This document shows, piece after piece, positions 45,264 through 54,721 of a stretch of 64,000 nt of DNA (position 1 is its first letter; each line of letters starts with the position of its first letter). A program made the position numbers and the translations under genes. The notes below the pieces were generated by a model. That model saw only the letters and a program-made list of their open reading frames with translations, had not been told where the DNA came from and ran no database searches. This DNA comes from an uncultured Fastidiosipila sp. (GTDB lineage: Bacteria; Bacillota; Clostridia; Saccharofermentanales; Fastidiosipilaceae), in assembly GCA_947253875.1 (NCBI GenBank), contig CAMYAM010000008.1, positions 10,324 through 74,323 of the forward strand, in the 5' to 3' direction.

Positions 45264-45938
45264 CTAATTACTTTTCCTCCACAAACCCAAACTATTCTTT
45301 CTAGCTTCTTTATTAAATTCTCTTAAAAAATTATGATATTTAACATCTGGTGGGAATGTAACCAATTTCGCATAACCCTCTACTAACAATTTCGCATTTA
45401 CCATATGATTAGCTAAATCAGCTTTTGTAATATTATCGAAATCAACATTATCTAGTGCCGACTCCAACCATACATACCGCAACAATCTGTTGTATTGATC
45501 CCTGTCTGAAACATCTTTCTCTAAATAAATTGTTTTCTCATAAATTAAATCACGTAAATACTTACTTGCTTCTTCAGCATAAAATTCAGCTTCTCTATAC
45601 TCATTTGCTAATTCAGGAGCATCAACTCCAATAAATCTCAACTTCTCAATCCTACCATCTTCAAATTTGACATGCACAGTATCCCCATCCACGTGCTTAA
45701 CTACCTGAGCTTTCTCTAAATTATTTCTGTCTAATTTGCTAATGGCTGTTTTGTTATTGAATAAATTACTTAAAGTTGGAATTAGAAAAACTAATGCGAT
45801 AATTATTACTGAAACTATTTTACTCTGTTTATTAAAATTATTGTGTTTCTGTGTTTTTTTCTTATATGAATTTTTCTTAGATAAATTTTGCTTATTTTTA
45901 TAATTCATCTGCTTACCCTTACCATTAAAATTATCCAT
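45264..45938 (-). CDS. Membrane-anchored thermonuclease (staphylococcal nuclease family)
   Basis: A 224-residue secreted or membrane-anchored nuclease. A very basic, Asn/Lys-rich start is followed by one hydrophobic helix (about residues 42-62), which may anchor it or be cleaved. The nuclease domain runs from VVKHVDGDTVHVKF, with a calcium-binding Asp, through RFIGVDAPE (catalytic Arg) and REAEFYAEEASKYL (catalytic Glu) to QYNRLLRYVWLE (second Arg). It degrades DNA or RNA outside the cell or at the membrane. GGAG precedes ATG 45938. It stands alone, upstream of the two-component genes in the same direction, with a 126-base gap. Confidence 0.9.
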   Translation of the reverse strand: MDNFNGKGKQMNYKNKQNLSKKNSYKKKTQKHNNFNKQSKIVSVIIIALVFLIPTLSNLFNNKTAISKLDRNNLEKAQVVKHVDGDTVHVKFEDGRIEKLRFIGVDAPELANEYREAEFYAEEASKYLRDLIYEKTIYLEKDVSDRDQYNRLLRYVWLESALDNVDFDNITKADLANHMVNAKLLVEGYAKLVTFPPDVKYHNFLREFNKEARKNSLGLWRKSN

Positions 45939-46138
45939 TATATATACTCCAATATATTTTATTAACTTAAATTTAAGTATATCAAATATAAATAGTCGGA
46001 TATTTTTAAAGAGTAATTTGCGTTTTGACTAACCCCGTAGAAATATTAATAAACCATGAACATTTAAGTTTATATTATGCTACACTTGTTGGAAACATTT
46101 AAAAGCAGTAACAAATCACATGATTTTCAGGAGGAAAT

Positions 46139-47533
46139 ATGACCGAAAACAAAGATAAATTTTCATCCAACTTTGGATTTCTAATGGCATCTATAGGTTC
46201 AGCAGTTGGTTTAGGTAATATTTGGGGATTCCCTTATAAAATGGGAATGAATGGGGGCTTCACCTTTCTTATAGTTTATCTATTACTTGTTTTTACCGTA
46301 GGCCTTCCCTTGATGATGGGAGAAATCGCCTTAGGTCGAAAAAGTGAAAAAGGTGCAATTCAAGCTTACAAAACCGTTTCTCCAAAATTCAAGTTTGTTG
46401 GTTGGTTTAATGTAATCGCTCCTTTCCTACTATTATGCTTCTACGTTGTTTTTGGTGGCTATATTCTTAAATATCTAATCGCAAATTTAATGAACCTATT
46501 CTCAGCTGGCTCTTCAAAAATAGCTGTGACTCATACCGGAGTATTTTTTGATGAGTTCATATCTGCTGGCGCAGAACCAATGATTTTCTCTTGGATTTTT
46601 CTTGCCGTTACGCTAACAATAGTCGCTCTTGGAGTTGCTGGCGGAATCGAGAAGTTCTCAAATTTTGCCATGCCTACACTAACTATTATGCTGATAATAA
46701 TTGTAATTCGTTCATGCACTCTCGAAGGCGCTGGTGATGGTTTGGCATTTATATTTAAACCAGACGTTTCCAAGCTCAAGGGCATGGGTTTCTTAGAAAT
46801 CTTCGCTGCAGCTGGAAGCCAAATGTTCTTCTCCTTATCATTGGCATCAGGTGCCATAATTGCATATGGATCTTACCTAAGTAAAAATAGTAACATTGAA
46901 AAAAATGCAACCATAATAACAATATCTGACGCGATAATCTCGATTTTTGCGGCCCTAGCTGTCATGCCTGCAGTTTTCGCTTTTGGACTAGAGCCACAAG
47001 CTGGTCCTGGTTTACTATTTGTATCTTTGCAAGCTGTATTTAATGACATGGGCACAACTGGACCTCTATTTGCTAGCATTTTCTATTTACTTGTATTATT
47101 TGCTGCTTTGACTTCATCTATAGCTATGACAGAAGGTTTCTTGTCCTCAATTCTAGATGCACAAGTAGCCCATGGCAAAAAGCCTAAGCGTAAATTAGTT
47201 TCTGCTTTAGTATACCTTGCAACTATATTAGGAGCTAGTTTAATCTCATATGATGCATTAGGCAATTCCAATCTTCACCATCCATTTGGTTTATCTACTT
47301 GGTTAGACTTCTTTGATCTACTTGCAGAAGGTATACTAATGCCTTTAGGTGGCTTATGCTTAGCAATTATGCTGGGCTGGTTTAACCCTACCTCTCTAGA
47401 CGATGAGTACTCTCAAGGAAGTAAGTTCAAGAGCAAAAAACTCTATAGATTCTGTATTAGGTATATTGCTCCACCAGTATTACTATTGATAGTTGTAGTT
47501 CAATTAAATGCATTCTTTGGCTTTATCTCATAG
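46139..47533 (+). CDS. Neurotransmitter:sodium symporter (SNF family)
   Basis: A 464-residue, 11- to 12-helix Na+-coupled amino acid transporter of the LeuT fold. FGFLMASIGSAVGLGNIWGFPYKMGMNGG at the start is the unwound first helix that binds Na+ and substrate. AAGSQMFFSLSLASGAIIAYGSYL near residue 225 is the sixth helix. Substrates of bacterial members are usually hydrophobic or aromatic amino acids; which one cannot be told. AGGAGG lies 5 bases before the ATG. It is a single-gene unit with its own terminator. Confidence 0.93.
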   Translation: MTENKDKFSSNFGFLMASIGSAVGLGNIWGFPYKMGMNGGFTFLIVYLLLVFTVGLPLMMGEIALGRKSEKGAIQAYKTVSPKFKFVGWFNVIAPFLLLCFYVVFGGYILKYLIANLMNLFSAGSSKIAVTHTGVFFDEFISAGAEPMIFSWIFLAVTLTIVALGVAGGIEKFSNFAMPTLTIMLIIIVIRSCTLEGAGDGLAFIFKPDVSKLKGMGFLEIFAAAGSQMFFSLSLASGAIIAYGSYLSKNSNIEKNATIITISDAIISIFAALAVMPAVFAFGLEPQAGPGLLFVSLQAVFNDMGTTGPLFASIFYLLVLFAALTSSIAMTEGFLSSILDAQVAHGKKPKRKLVSALVYLATILGASLISYDALGNSNLHHPFGLSTWLDFFDLLAEGILMPLGGLCLAIMLGWFNPTSLDDEYSQGSKFKSKKLYRFCIRYIAPPVLLLIVVVQLNAFFGFIS

Positions 47534-47585
47534 TTAAACTATATGCCGCAATATCGCAAAATCATTACATCTAGAAAAAGTAAAA

Positions 47586-47614
47586 AGCCTGAATAATATA
47601 AAATTATTCAGGCT
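47586..47614. terminator. Terminator between the symporter gene and pdxS
   Basis: A 12-bp stem AGCCTGAATAAT/ATTATTCAGGCT with a 5-base loop. An A-run before and a TTT after make it able to work in both directions. Confidence 0.8.
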
Positions 47615-47655
47615 AAATTTATGTTTAATTTTTACTTGCAGAAATTAGGTATAAA

Positions 47656-48525
47656 CTAAATACCACGGTTTGCCATCAAGACTTCAATCTCGTCTTCATT
47701 TAAACCAACCATAGCTTCACCCAAATCTTCTGACAAAGCAGCAATTTTCTCAAAGTCGAATGGATTTTTAACAGTTTCAACAATTGCTTTAGCACGTTTT
47801 ACAGGATTACCTGACTTGAAGATACCTGAACCTACGAATACACCTTCTGCTCCTAAATGAACCATCAAGCAAGCATCAGCTGGAGTAGCTACACCACCTG
47901 CTGAGAAGTTAAGCACTGGCAATCTCTTGTGGTCATGAACATATTTAACCAATTCGTATGGTACACCTAATTCTTTTGCCTCATTATAGAGCTCATCTTC
48001 ACGCGCAGCTGCAATTCTAGCAATATCACTATTAATCATACGCATGTGACTTACAGCTTGAACTACGTCACCTGTACCAGCTTCACCCTTAGTTCTAATC
48101 ATCGCAGCACCCTCGTTGATACGACGCAAAGCTTCACCCAAGTTTCTTGCACCACAAACAAATGGTGTATTAAATTTCTTCTTGTCAATGTGATAAACAT
48201 TATCTGCAGGAGAAAGCACTTCACTTTCATCAATGAAATCAATGTTGATAGCTTCCAAAAGGCGTGCCTCAATAAAATGACCAATACGGCATTTAGCCAT
48301 TACAGGGATACTAACAGCATCTTGAATTTCTTTGATCATCTTTGGATCACTCATTCTTGAAACTCCACCAGCAGCTCTTATATCAGCTGGGATACGTTCT
48401 AGTGCCATAACAGCTGCAGCACCTGCTTCTTCTGCTATCTTAGCTTGTTCTGGAGTAGTAACGTCCATGATTACTCCACCTTTTAACTTATTCATTAATT
48501 CTTCTAAGTTTTTGTCTTGATACAT
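47656..48525 (-). CDS. pdxS: Pyridoxal 5'-phosphate synthase subunit PdxS
   Basis: Makes the vitamin B6 cofactor from ribose 5-phosphate, glyceraldehyde 3-phosphate and ammonia. The 289-residue barrel has every key residue: GGVIMDVTTP with the conserved Asp, MAKCRIGHF with the first Schiff-base Lys, and IRTKGEAGTG with the second Lys. Length and sequence are highly typical. Ammonia normally comes from the glutaminase PdxT, whose gene usually follows pdxS directly. Here the next gene downstream is convergent, and no pdxT lies anywhere in the window. PdxS can use free ammonia, or pdxT may lie elsewhere. Confidence 0.97.
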   Translation of the reverse strand: MYQDKNLEELMNKLKGGVIMDVTTPEQAKIAEEAGAAAVMALERIPADIRAAGGVSRMSDPKMIKEIQDAVSIPVMAKCRIGHFIEARLLEAINIDFIDESEVLSPADNVYHIDKKKFNTPFVCGARNLGEALRRINEGAAMIRTKGEAGTGDVVQAVSHMRMINSDIARIAAAREDELYNEAKELGVPYELVKYVHDHKRLPVLNFSAGGVATPADACLMVHLGAEGVFVGSGIFKSGNPVKRAKAIVETVKNPFDFEKIAALSEDLGEAMVGLNEDEIEVLMANRGI

Positions 48526-48695
48526 TGTGTTTCCTCTTTTCTATTTCTTTTCTCTCTTTTTTATTTGATTTGCAATAATATGCTGCAAAATTAGTTCCTC
48601 ATTGAATTCTAACCTATTATAGCAATTATTTCGCCGTTATTATACTCTTCTAAATTACTAAATAAATATGTTTTTTCGTTCTAGTTTCCCATCAA

Positions 48696-48745
48696 CTATC
48701 CCATTCTGTGCAATCCATTACTATCTCATTCTGTGTAATCCGTCT
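48696..48745. repeat. 25-base imperfect tandem repeat over the ABC-F stop codon
   Basis: Two copies (48696-48720 and 48721-48745) match at 20 of 25 bases. The second contains the last codons and stop of the ABC-F gene; the first lies just beyond it. It looks like a small slippage duplication that left a second in-frame-like tail. Confidence 0.7.
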
Positions 48746-50244
48746 ACATCTAATTCGTAGACTTTTGAGAACACTTCATCTATAAACCGTCTGTCATGCG
48801 AAACAGCAATAATACATCCACTATAATTACTCAAGGCCTCGATAATCTCTGGTTGCGATAATGGTGAAAGATTTCTCGTAGGTTCATCAAGAACTAGGAC
48901 TTCGGCTTTATCCATAATCATTTTTGTGAAAAATACCTTAGCCTTTTGCCCACCAGATAATTTTCCTATTCTTCTTAACATATCTTCTCTTTTAAACTTT
49001 AGGCTACCTAATAAAGTTGATATTTCAGTATGTTCAGACTTAGTACCATTTGAAGTCAAAAAATCAATAGCATTAATATCGTTGTCTATAAGCTCTTCGT
49101 AGTTTTGTGGCATATAACCTACCTTTAAATTCAAGTTTCTCAGCTCTTCAATCAACACTTTAAGCAAAGTTGATTTTCCAATACCATTTTTACCTATAAT
49201 ACATATCTTTTCTGGACCTATAATGTCTAAATTTATATTTCTTGCTAAAACCTTGTTTCCTGCACGCAGCTCTGGTAAAGAAAACTCTAAAATTACCTTT
49301 CCATTTGGTACAGCAACCTCATCATCAAATTCTATATCTATAGCTTCCTCAAAGTCAGGAACTTTGCTTAGTTTACTTTGCTCCTTGCCCATGTTTTTCT
49401 CCATAGACTTAACTGAATGCATTTTATCTTTTAGATTTCTTCCTTCTAGATCATCTTTTGTTCCTCTTAGCGCATGCTGAACTGAATCATGTAATCTTCT
49501 AAATCTTTCTTGCTTCTTAGCAAACTCTTCCTGTTCCTTATTAGCTCTTTTAGTTTCATTCTCTATAAAAATATCTCTGTTATTAACATAGTCATTATAT
49601 CTGCTGTTAACAATAGTATGTTTAACTTGAGTCCTCCTATATATCAACTCTAAATGGACAATTCGATTTGCAACATTACTTAATAATTCATGATCGTGAG
49701 ATACAAATATCAGCGGTATTTCAAGTCCTTTCATAAAATTTTCCAACCATTGTACAGACTCAATATCCAAGTCATTACTTGGCTCATCAAGGAGTAAAAG
49801 TGTTGGTTGCTTTAGCATTTCGACTAAGAGCAAAAATTTAATCTTCTCTCCTCCAGATAAAGTACCAAGCAGAACATCATGAGAGATTAAATTCTCATCG
49901 AGAGACATTTCACTTAACAGTCTATAAAACAAGTTGTAATCGAAGTAATTAATATCTATTATGCTATACAAATAGTCCATGGTTGAAACTTCGTAAAACT
50001 CTTCAACTAAAGTCTGTGGTAAATAACCAATAATTTCATGGTTAGCATAAATATTTCCTTTCACTGCACAATATTCTTTTACACTCTCAGGCTTTGCGAT
50101 AGTTTTAAGCAAGATCGACTTACCATTACCTTCTTCACCAATCAAAGCAAGTTTATCTCCTTCTCCAATATTTAAAGAAAAATCTTCAAGCAAAACTCTA
50201 TTATCTTCACGCAAAATTATTGTTAAATCTTTAATTTGTAACAT
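48721..50244 (-). CDS. ABC-F family ATPase (antibiotic-resistance or translation factor type)
   Basis: A 507-residue soluble protein with two ATP-binding cassettes and no membrane part. The first has GEEGNGKS, LSGGEKIK and LLLLDEPSNDLD; the second has GKNGIGKST, LSGGQKAK and LVLDEPTRNLS. The linker between them (about residues 195-290) is long, charged and helical, as in ABC-F proteins that reach into the ribosome exit site. Such proteins dislodge macrolides, lincosamides or pleuromutilins, or act as general translation factors. The structured leader upstream favours an inducible resistance role. The small domain-2 alterations (DEPTRNLS in place of DEPTNHLD) are typical of the Msr/Vga/Lsa branches. 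Confidence 0.87.
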   Translation of the reverse strand: MLQIKDLTIILREDNRVLLEDFSLNIGEGDKLALIGEEGNGKSILLKTIAKPESVKEYCAVKGNIYANHEIIGYLPQTLVEEFYEVSTMDYLYSIIDINYFDYNLFYRLLSEMSLDENLISHDVLLGTLSGGEKIKFLLLVEMLKQPTLLLLDEPSNDLDIESVQWLENFMKGLEIPLIFVSHDHELLSNVANRIVHLELIYRRTQVKHTIVNSRYNDYVNNRDIFIENETKRANKEQEEFAKKQERFRRLHDSVQHALRGTKDDLEGRNLKDKMHSVKSMEKNMGKEQSKLSKVPDFEEAIDIEFDDEVAVPNGKVILEFSLPELRAGNKVLARNINLDIIGPEKICIIGKNGIGKSTLLKVLIEELRNLNLKVGYMPQNYEELIDNDINAIDFLTSNGTKSEHTEISTLLGSLKFKREDMLRRIGKLSGGQKAKVFFTKMIMDKAEVLVLDEPTRNLSPLSQPEIIEALSNYSGCIIAVSHDRRFIDEVFSKVYELDVDGLHRMR

Positions 50245-50271
50245 AAACCCTCCATATATTCATATAAGGAT

Positions 50272-50431
50272 GTATGCCAATATGGAAATAACACTGCTAG
50301 TTAAAATCTTATGAATAAAAAGCAGACATTAAGACATATAAAATAGAAATATGATAATGAATTTCACAATATGGCATACCAAAACAAACCCAAACGGGTA
50401 ATCAACAGTACTAAAAAAATCTCCATATTGC
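50272..50431 (-). promoter_or_regulatory. Structured leader of the ABC-F gene, possible attenuator
   Basis: About 330 bases lie upstream of the ABC-F gene. On the minus strand the leader has CAATATGGAG followed by a T-run, then GTATGCCATATTG, then CCATATTGGCATAC. The second and third segments pair (GTATGCCA with TGGCATAC and further matches), and the first can pair with CCATATTG of either. A 22-codon frame (50377 to 50309) opens inside the second segment, but its ribosome binding site is poor. Mutually exclusive pairings of this kind fit the drug-sensing attenuators known for several ABC-F genes. Confidence 0.45.
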
Positions 50432-50571
50432 TTATTTAATCACTATTACACTTCTCCTTAAAATTAAAATCTGAAAGTATTATAGCATAAAAAACAAGGG
50501 ACCAAAAAGAATAGTGAAAATTCTTTCTAATCCCTAATTTATTTCATCTAGTAATAATTAAACTTTAACTA

Positions 50572-53500
50572 TTAATCTATATGTTTTTTATTCTTTCTAT
50601 CGAGATAGAACATGGCCACTGAAGCACCTAGCAATAAAGCACTGAATATGATACTTGAGCCTGCACCGGTTTTTGGTATATCAGGTTTTCTTGAGTTTGT
50701 AATGGTGTAACCGTCTTTAGCATTACCAGTTATTTTACTGGTATAGCCATTACCCACCTCAACTTCCTCGATAGTATAGTCTATGGTTTTTCCATCTTTG
50801 TATACATCTAAATCTACGAATTCACCTGACCAATTATTTTTAGCAGATAATTGTAAAACTTTTCCATCTACTTCCTTACCGTCAGCAAGCAATTTTACTG
50901 TAATACTATCTGGACGTTTACCGTCTTTGTTATTGTTATCATCCCAGACTTTATTGACTTTAATATTTGTTTTTTCTGGAATTCTTGAGTTTGTAATGGT
51001 GAAGCCATCAATTTCACTTGTATAACCTGGGACTTTGTCCTCAGTAATAGTATATTCGATTAATTTACCATTTTCATATTTCTCTAGATTGGCAAATTCC
51101 CATTGCCAATTATCAGCTTGGGTAAGTGTTTTTACAGCAACTTCTTTGCCATTCTTCAACAAGCGTACTGTAATTGTTTCTGGGCGTTTGCCATCTTGGT
51201 TATTACTATCATTCCAGACTTTATTGACTTTAATGTTAATAGTTGTCTTTTCTGGAGTTCTTGAGTTTGTAATGGTAAATCCATCTTTGGCATTACCAGT
51301 TATTTTACTGGTATAACCATTACCTACCTCAACTTCCTTGACAGTGTATTTAACAAACTCACCATTTTTATGTGACGGTAAATCTTTAAATTCACCTTTC
51401 CAATCATTATCTTGGTTTAGTTCAATTGTCTTTCCAGTTTCTTTGCCATCTGCAAGTAAAGCTACTGTAATACTATTTGGTCTTTTACCTAATTTATCGT
51501 TATTATCATCCCAAACTTTATTAACCTTAACCTCTGTCTTAAGTGAGTTTTCCAAATAAATTGAATAAGTACTACTTGCAGTATCTTTTTCTTTTTTAAC
51601 TTCAGACAGAATATATTTACCACTATCTTTTTCTTTAAAGTTTATAGGTAAAAGCTTACCAGTTTTGTTATCGATTAATGTATCTGGATCTGGGAAATCT
51701 TCAATTGTTGCAGTCCAATTACCATCTTTAGTAAGTTTTACATCTTGTACATAATGATCGCCTACATACATTTCTAGGACTATCTCTTTTGGCCTTGTTT
51801 CTTCTTTATCACCATACCAAGCTTTTGTGATTTTAATCTTATATGGATTATCTTCACCAAATATAAGCTTACCGTTATTGGTAATAGCTCCGCCACTTAT
51901 ACCAAGTCCTTGAGCAAAATTATTTTTAAATATTGTATTAGCAACTTGCTCTGCTAGATCTTTTGATTCTTGTGTTGGAACTGACTTATAAACAAGTTGA
52001 GCACCTTTTTTCTCTTCTATTACAGTGTTATAAGGAAGTGGCTTGCCTGGATTTTCTGGATTGTATCTTGGTGTCTGTTCTTCTTTTTGCCAATTAGTAT
52101 GAATACCTTCGAAAGATCCATCTTGGTACCATAATCTATATCCACCACCTAACATTCTTGAAGCAAGTTTGACTGAAGAACTTCCTACAGGATTATCGTT
52201 TTCGTACTTTATTATATTTGCAAAGTCATCGCCTGCACCATTATGCACACCACCAGCAAAATTTGGAGCTAAGTTATCATACATAGCTAATCCATTGGTT
52301 ATATTGATTGTTGTATGACCAGCTGGACAATTCCAAATACCACCACCTTGACGTGATATAGGTTTATTTTTCCCGCCAACACCAATACCAATCATAAAGT
52401 TTTCTTTAAAAGAATTCTCCTTTATCAAGGCTCTATTAATAGTTAACTCACAATCATTATGATTATAAATGGCTCCGCCACCCCAGAAACCATTTGAGGA
52501 GTTACTTTCAAATAATCCAGCATTAATTTGACCTTTACTTTTTGCTGTAGCAGACATAGCTCCACCACTATTTCCAGAAACATTTCCAATAAACTGACCG
52601 CCATCAATTGTATATTTGTAGTTATAAATATATAATCCACCACCATTATAATAATAATCTCTACTTAAGGCAGAATTCTCTTTAACTATTGCTCCATCAA
52701 TAAGCAATTTATGATCTGCATCCTTAGAAGCTGCAATATAAAGACCGCCACCTGGGCCATTTGCTACATTTTTATAAATACTTACATTTTTTATAACGGT
52801 ATCTGTGTCTGTAATCAAAATACCGCCACCCTTACCAGAATATTCACCATTTGTATTTTCACTTATAGTTCCTGATAATATTTTTGCTTCTGATCTAATC
52901 GCTACTATTCCGCCACCACATTCAGCGGTATTTTTAGCAACTAGACCACCATTCATTTCAAAATCGCAATCTTCCATGTAAAGACCGCCACCCCATGCAT
53001 AAAATCTATCATGAATTGCCAAGTTCTGTGTGATTTCTCCACCATTTATTTTGACTTTAGATTTGGTTGAACCTTGTTCTCCCCAAATTCCTATAGCTCC
53101 ACCTCTTAGGTAGCCTTTGTTTTTGGATATGGTACCTGCATTTAAAGTGAATGCTCCATTGTATACAGTAATCGGTGCATATTGATAATAATTTACTTTA
53201 AATCTCAAATCTGATGGTTGTGGACTTTCACTGATTACCGCTTCATTTCCACTAAACTCTCCCCCAGACATTGTAAATTCTCCACCATTTACGAATATGG
53301 TTGGTCCTTCAAGTTTAGTATCTGAAATTTTTCCACTATTAAGATTAAGGTTTCCTTCAACAATAATTTGAGAATTAGTAATTGTAGGTCCATCAATAGT
53401 AAGGCTTCCACCCTTCTCAACCTTAATGCTATCAAATCCAAGTCCCTTAATATTTCCTTGACCTTTTAAAACAATATGCTGATTTGCTTTAATCAAAATA

Positions 53501-53928
53501 GTTTTATCCGTATTAGTATCAGCAGTTATATCAGCGCTAATATCTATAATTTTTTGAGCATTTTCTTCCACTCCATTAATAGCTTTTGAAAGTTCTGACC
53601 ATGTTGTCACAACGTTAGTAACATTAAAAGCTTCTATATTATTATTACTAATACTTTCCTCTGTATTCTCAGGAGTAGTGCTTGTGCTCAAGGAACTATC
53701 TTCATCTTCGTTATCCTTATTGTCTGAATTCTCTGTCTCTCCAAAATCTTCTAGCGTTTCCGATTCATCTACAGAATCCATATCATTCGAGACTTCTGAA
53801 TCCATATTTTCTTCTGAATTACCAACTAATTCATCTGTTAGGTTTGACTCAGCAAAAATATGCTGAGGGGCAACTAAACTAAGACACATTAGAAGTGATA
53901 ATACAAAAGCTGTTATTTTTTGTTTCAT
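50572..53928 (-). CDS. Wall-anchored surface protein: beta-helix, four Cna-B units, IPKTG signal
   Basis: A 1118-residue secreted protein. Signal peptide 1-27; acidic linker about 28-85; a right-handed beta-helix about 90-600 built from pectate lyase-like and GGG-rich repeats of the polymorphic outer-membrane type (GGAIYN, GGGLYI). Four Cna-B units follow from about residue 690 to 1080 (NKVWDDNN, then KRP and ITVxLL, then YTxxEV). The end is DIPKTG, a hydrophobic helix and a basic tail, a normal sortase A-type signal with Ile in place of Leu. The Cna-B units form an extended stalk that lifts the helix domain off the wall. A good TATAAT lies 31 bases upstream of the start. Ligand unknown. Confidence 0.92.
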   Translation of the reverse strand: MKQKITAFVLSLLMCLSLVAPQHIFAESNLTDELVGNSEENMDSEVSNDMDSVDESETLEDFGETENSDNKDNEDEDSSLSTSTTPENTEESISNNNIEAFNVTNVVTTWSELSKAINGVEENAQKIIDISADITADTNTDKTILIKANQHIVLKGQGNIKGLGFDSIKVEKGGSLTIDGPTITNSQIIVEGNLNLNSGKISDTKLEGPTIFVNGGEFTMSGGEFSGNEAVISESPQPSDLRFKVNYYQYAPITVYNGAFTLNAGTISKNKGYLRGGAIGIWGEQGSTKSKVKINGGEITQNLAIHDRFYAWGGGLYMEDCDFEMNGGLVAKNTAECGGGIVAIRSEAKILSGTISENTNGEYSGKGGGILITDTDTVIKNVSIYKNVANGPGGGLYIAASKDADHKLLIDGAIVKENSALSRDYYYNGGGLYIYNYKYTIDGGQFIGNVSGNSGGAMSATAKSKGQINAGLFESNSSNGFWGGGAIYNHNDCELTINRALIKENSFKENFMIGIGVGGKNKPISRQGGGIWNCPAGHTTINITNGLAMYDNLAPNFAGGVHNGAGDDFANIIKYENDNPVGSSSVKLASRMLGGGYRLWYQDGSFEGIHTNWQKEEQTPRYNPENPGKPLPYNTVIEEKKGAQLVYKSVPTQESKDLAEQVANTIFKNNFAQGLGISGGAITNNGKLIFGEDNPYKIKITKAWYGDKEETRPKEIVLEMYVGDHYVQDVKLTKDGNWTATIEDFPDPDTLIDNKTGKLLPINFKEKDSGKYILSEVKKEKDTASSTYSIYLENSLKTEVKVNKVWDDNNDKLGKRPNSITVALLADGKETGKTIELNQDNDWKGEFKDLPSHKNGEFVKYTVKEVEVGNGYTSKITGNAKDGFTITNSRTPEKTTINIKVNKVWNDSNNQDGKRPETITVRLLKNGKEVAVKTLTQADNWQWEFANLEKYENGKLIEYTITEDKVPGYTSEIDGFTITNSRIPEKTNIKVNKVWDDNNNKDGKRPDSITVKLLADGKEVDGKVLQLSAKNNWSGEFVDLDVYKDGKTIDYTIEEVEVGNGYTSKITGNAKDGYTITNSRKPDIPKTGAGSSIIFSALLLGASVAMFYLDRKNKKHID
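50690..51560. repeat. Three tandem Cna-B coding repeats, about 285 bases each
   Basis: The block CTTGAGTTTGTAATGGT recurs at 50690, 50984 and 51260, 294 and 276 bases apart. The first and third copies agree at about nine of ten bases over the first 85 bases, while the middle copy is shorter and more divergent. Such repeats commonly gain or lose units by recombination. Confidence 0.8.
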
Positions 53929-53959
53929 AAAAAACCTCCCTAATCTTGTGCAAAAATAT

Positions 53960-53965
53960 ATTATA
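53960..53965 (-). promoter_or_regulatory. -10 box of the IPKTG surface protein gene
   Basis: TATAAT on the minus strand, 31 bases before the start codon, with GGGAGG between. The -35 is weak. Confidence 0.5.
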
Positions 53966-54097
53966 TCACATCTATAGCTATTATTGAGATTAAATTCACA
54001 TCATTTACATTTCAAGTAAAATCTAATCAGACTGAATCATAACGTTTCTTTAATTCTATTTGCTTAGATAATCCATATTAAGCCCATTTTAAATCCA

Positions 54098-54137
54098 GTG
54101 AAAAATAAAAAGCCTGCAACCATCGAGATTACAGGCT
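54098..54137 (-). terminator. Terminator after the tRNA cluster
   Basis: The minus strand reads AGCCTG (54137-54132), a loop, CAGGCT (54116-54111) and then TTTTATTTTT. It follows tRNA-Cys by only a few bases. Confidence 0.8.
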
Positions 54138-54141
54138 ATAT

Positions 54142-54216
<75 letters not shown>

Positions 54217-54265
54217 AAATCAATTATCCAAAATAAAAAAGTCGAAGCTAACTGCTCCGACTCTA

Positions 54266-54341
54266 TGGAGCGGGATAAGGGACTCGAACCCTCAGCTTTC
54301 ACCATGGCAAGGTGACACTCTACCAATTGAGTTAATCCCGC
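54266..54341 (-). tRNA. tRNA-Gly (GCC anticodon)
   Basis: Minus strand: acceptor GCGGGAT/ATCCCGC, D loop AATTGGTA, anticodon GCC and T loop TTCGAGT, with CCA encoded. Confidence 0.95.
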
Positions 54342-54405
54342 AAATTGTAGAAAAATTATACTACAATATTCTACAATTATCAATATTAACTTTAAAGTTA
54401 ATTGT

Positions 54406-54480
54406 TGGTGACCCGTACGGGAATCGAACCCGTGACTCCACCGTGAAAGGGTGATGTCTTAACCTCTTGACCAACGGGCC
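54406..54480 (-). tRNA. tRNA-Glu (TTC anticodon)
   Basis: Minus strand: acceptor GGCCCGT with ACGGGTC (one G-T pair), anticodon loop CTTTCAC giving TTC, T loop TTCGATT, and CCA encoded. Confidence 0.95.
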
Positions 54481-54485
54481 AAATT

Positions 54486-54561
54486 TGGTAGCGGTAATTG
54501 GATTTGAACCAACGACACTTCGGGTATGAACCGAATGCTCTAGCCACTGAGCTATACCGCC
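54486..54561 (-). tRNA. tRNA-Met (CAT anticodon, elongator type)
   Basis: Minus strand: acceptor GGCGGTA/TACCGCT, anticodon loop TTCATAC. The first base pair is normal and the anticodon stem lacks the three G-C pairs of initiator tRNA, so it is elongator Met. Ile2 with modified C is less likely. Confidence 0.92.
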
Positions 54562-54721
54562 ATATCTACCAGCAGTTAACTTCAGAATCCGCTGCCGTTT
54601 GAACAGTGCCGATATATATTACCAATACTGTTATAACTTGTCAAACGCTTTTTCTAAAATTTTACTATATTCTGGTAAATACTTTTAACCAATCAAATGC
54701 CTTTAAAGAAGTTAAAATTTA

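Noticed and set aside
50690..51560. CRISPR-like array in the repeat region
   Set aside because: The repeats are about 285 bases, coding, and encode Cna-B domains. No short regular repeat with unique spacers occurs anywhere in the window.
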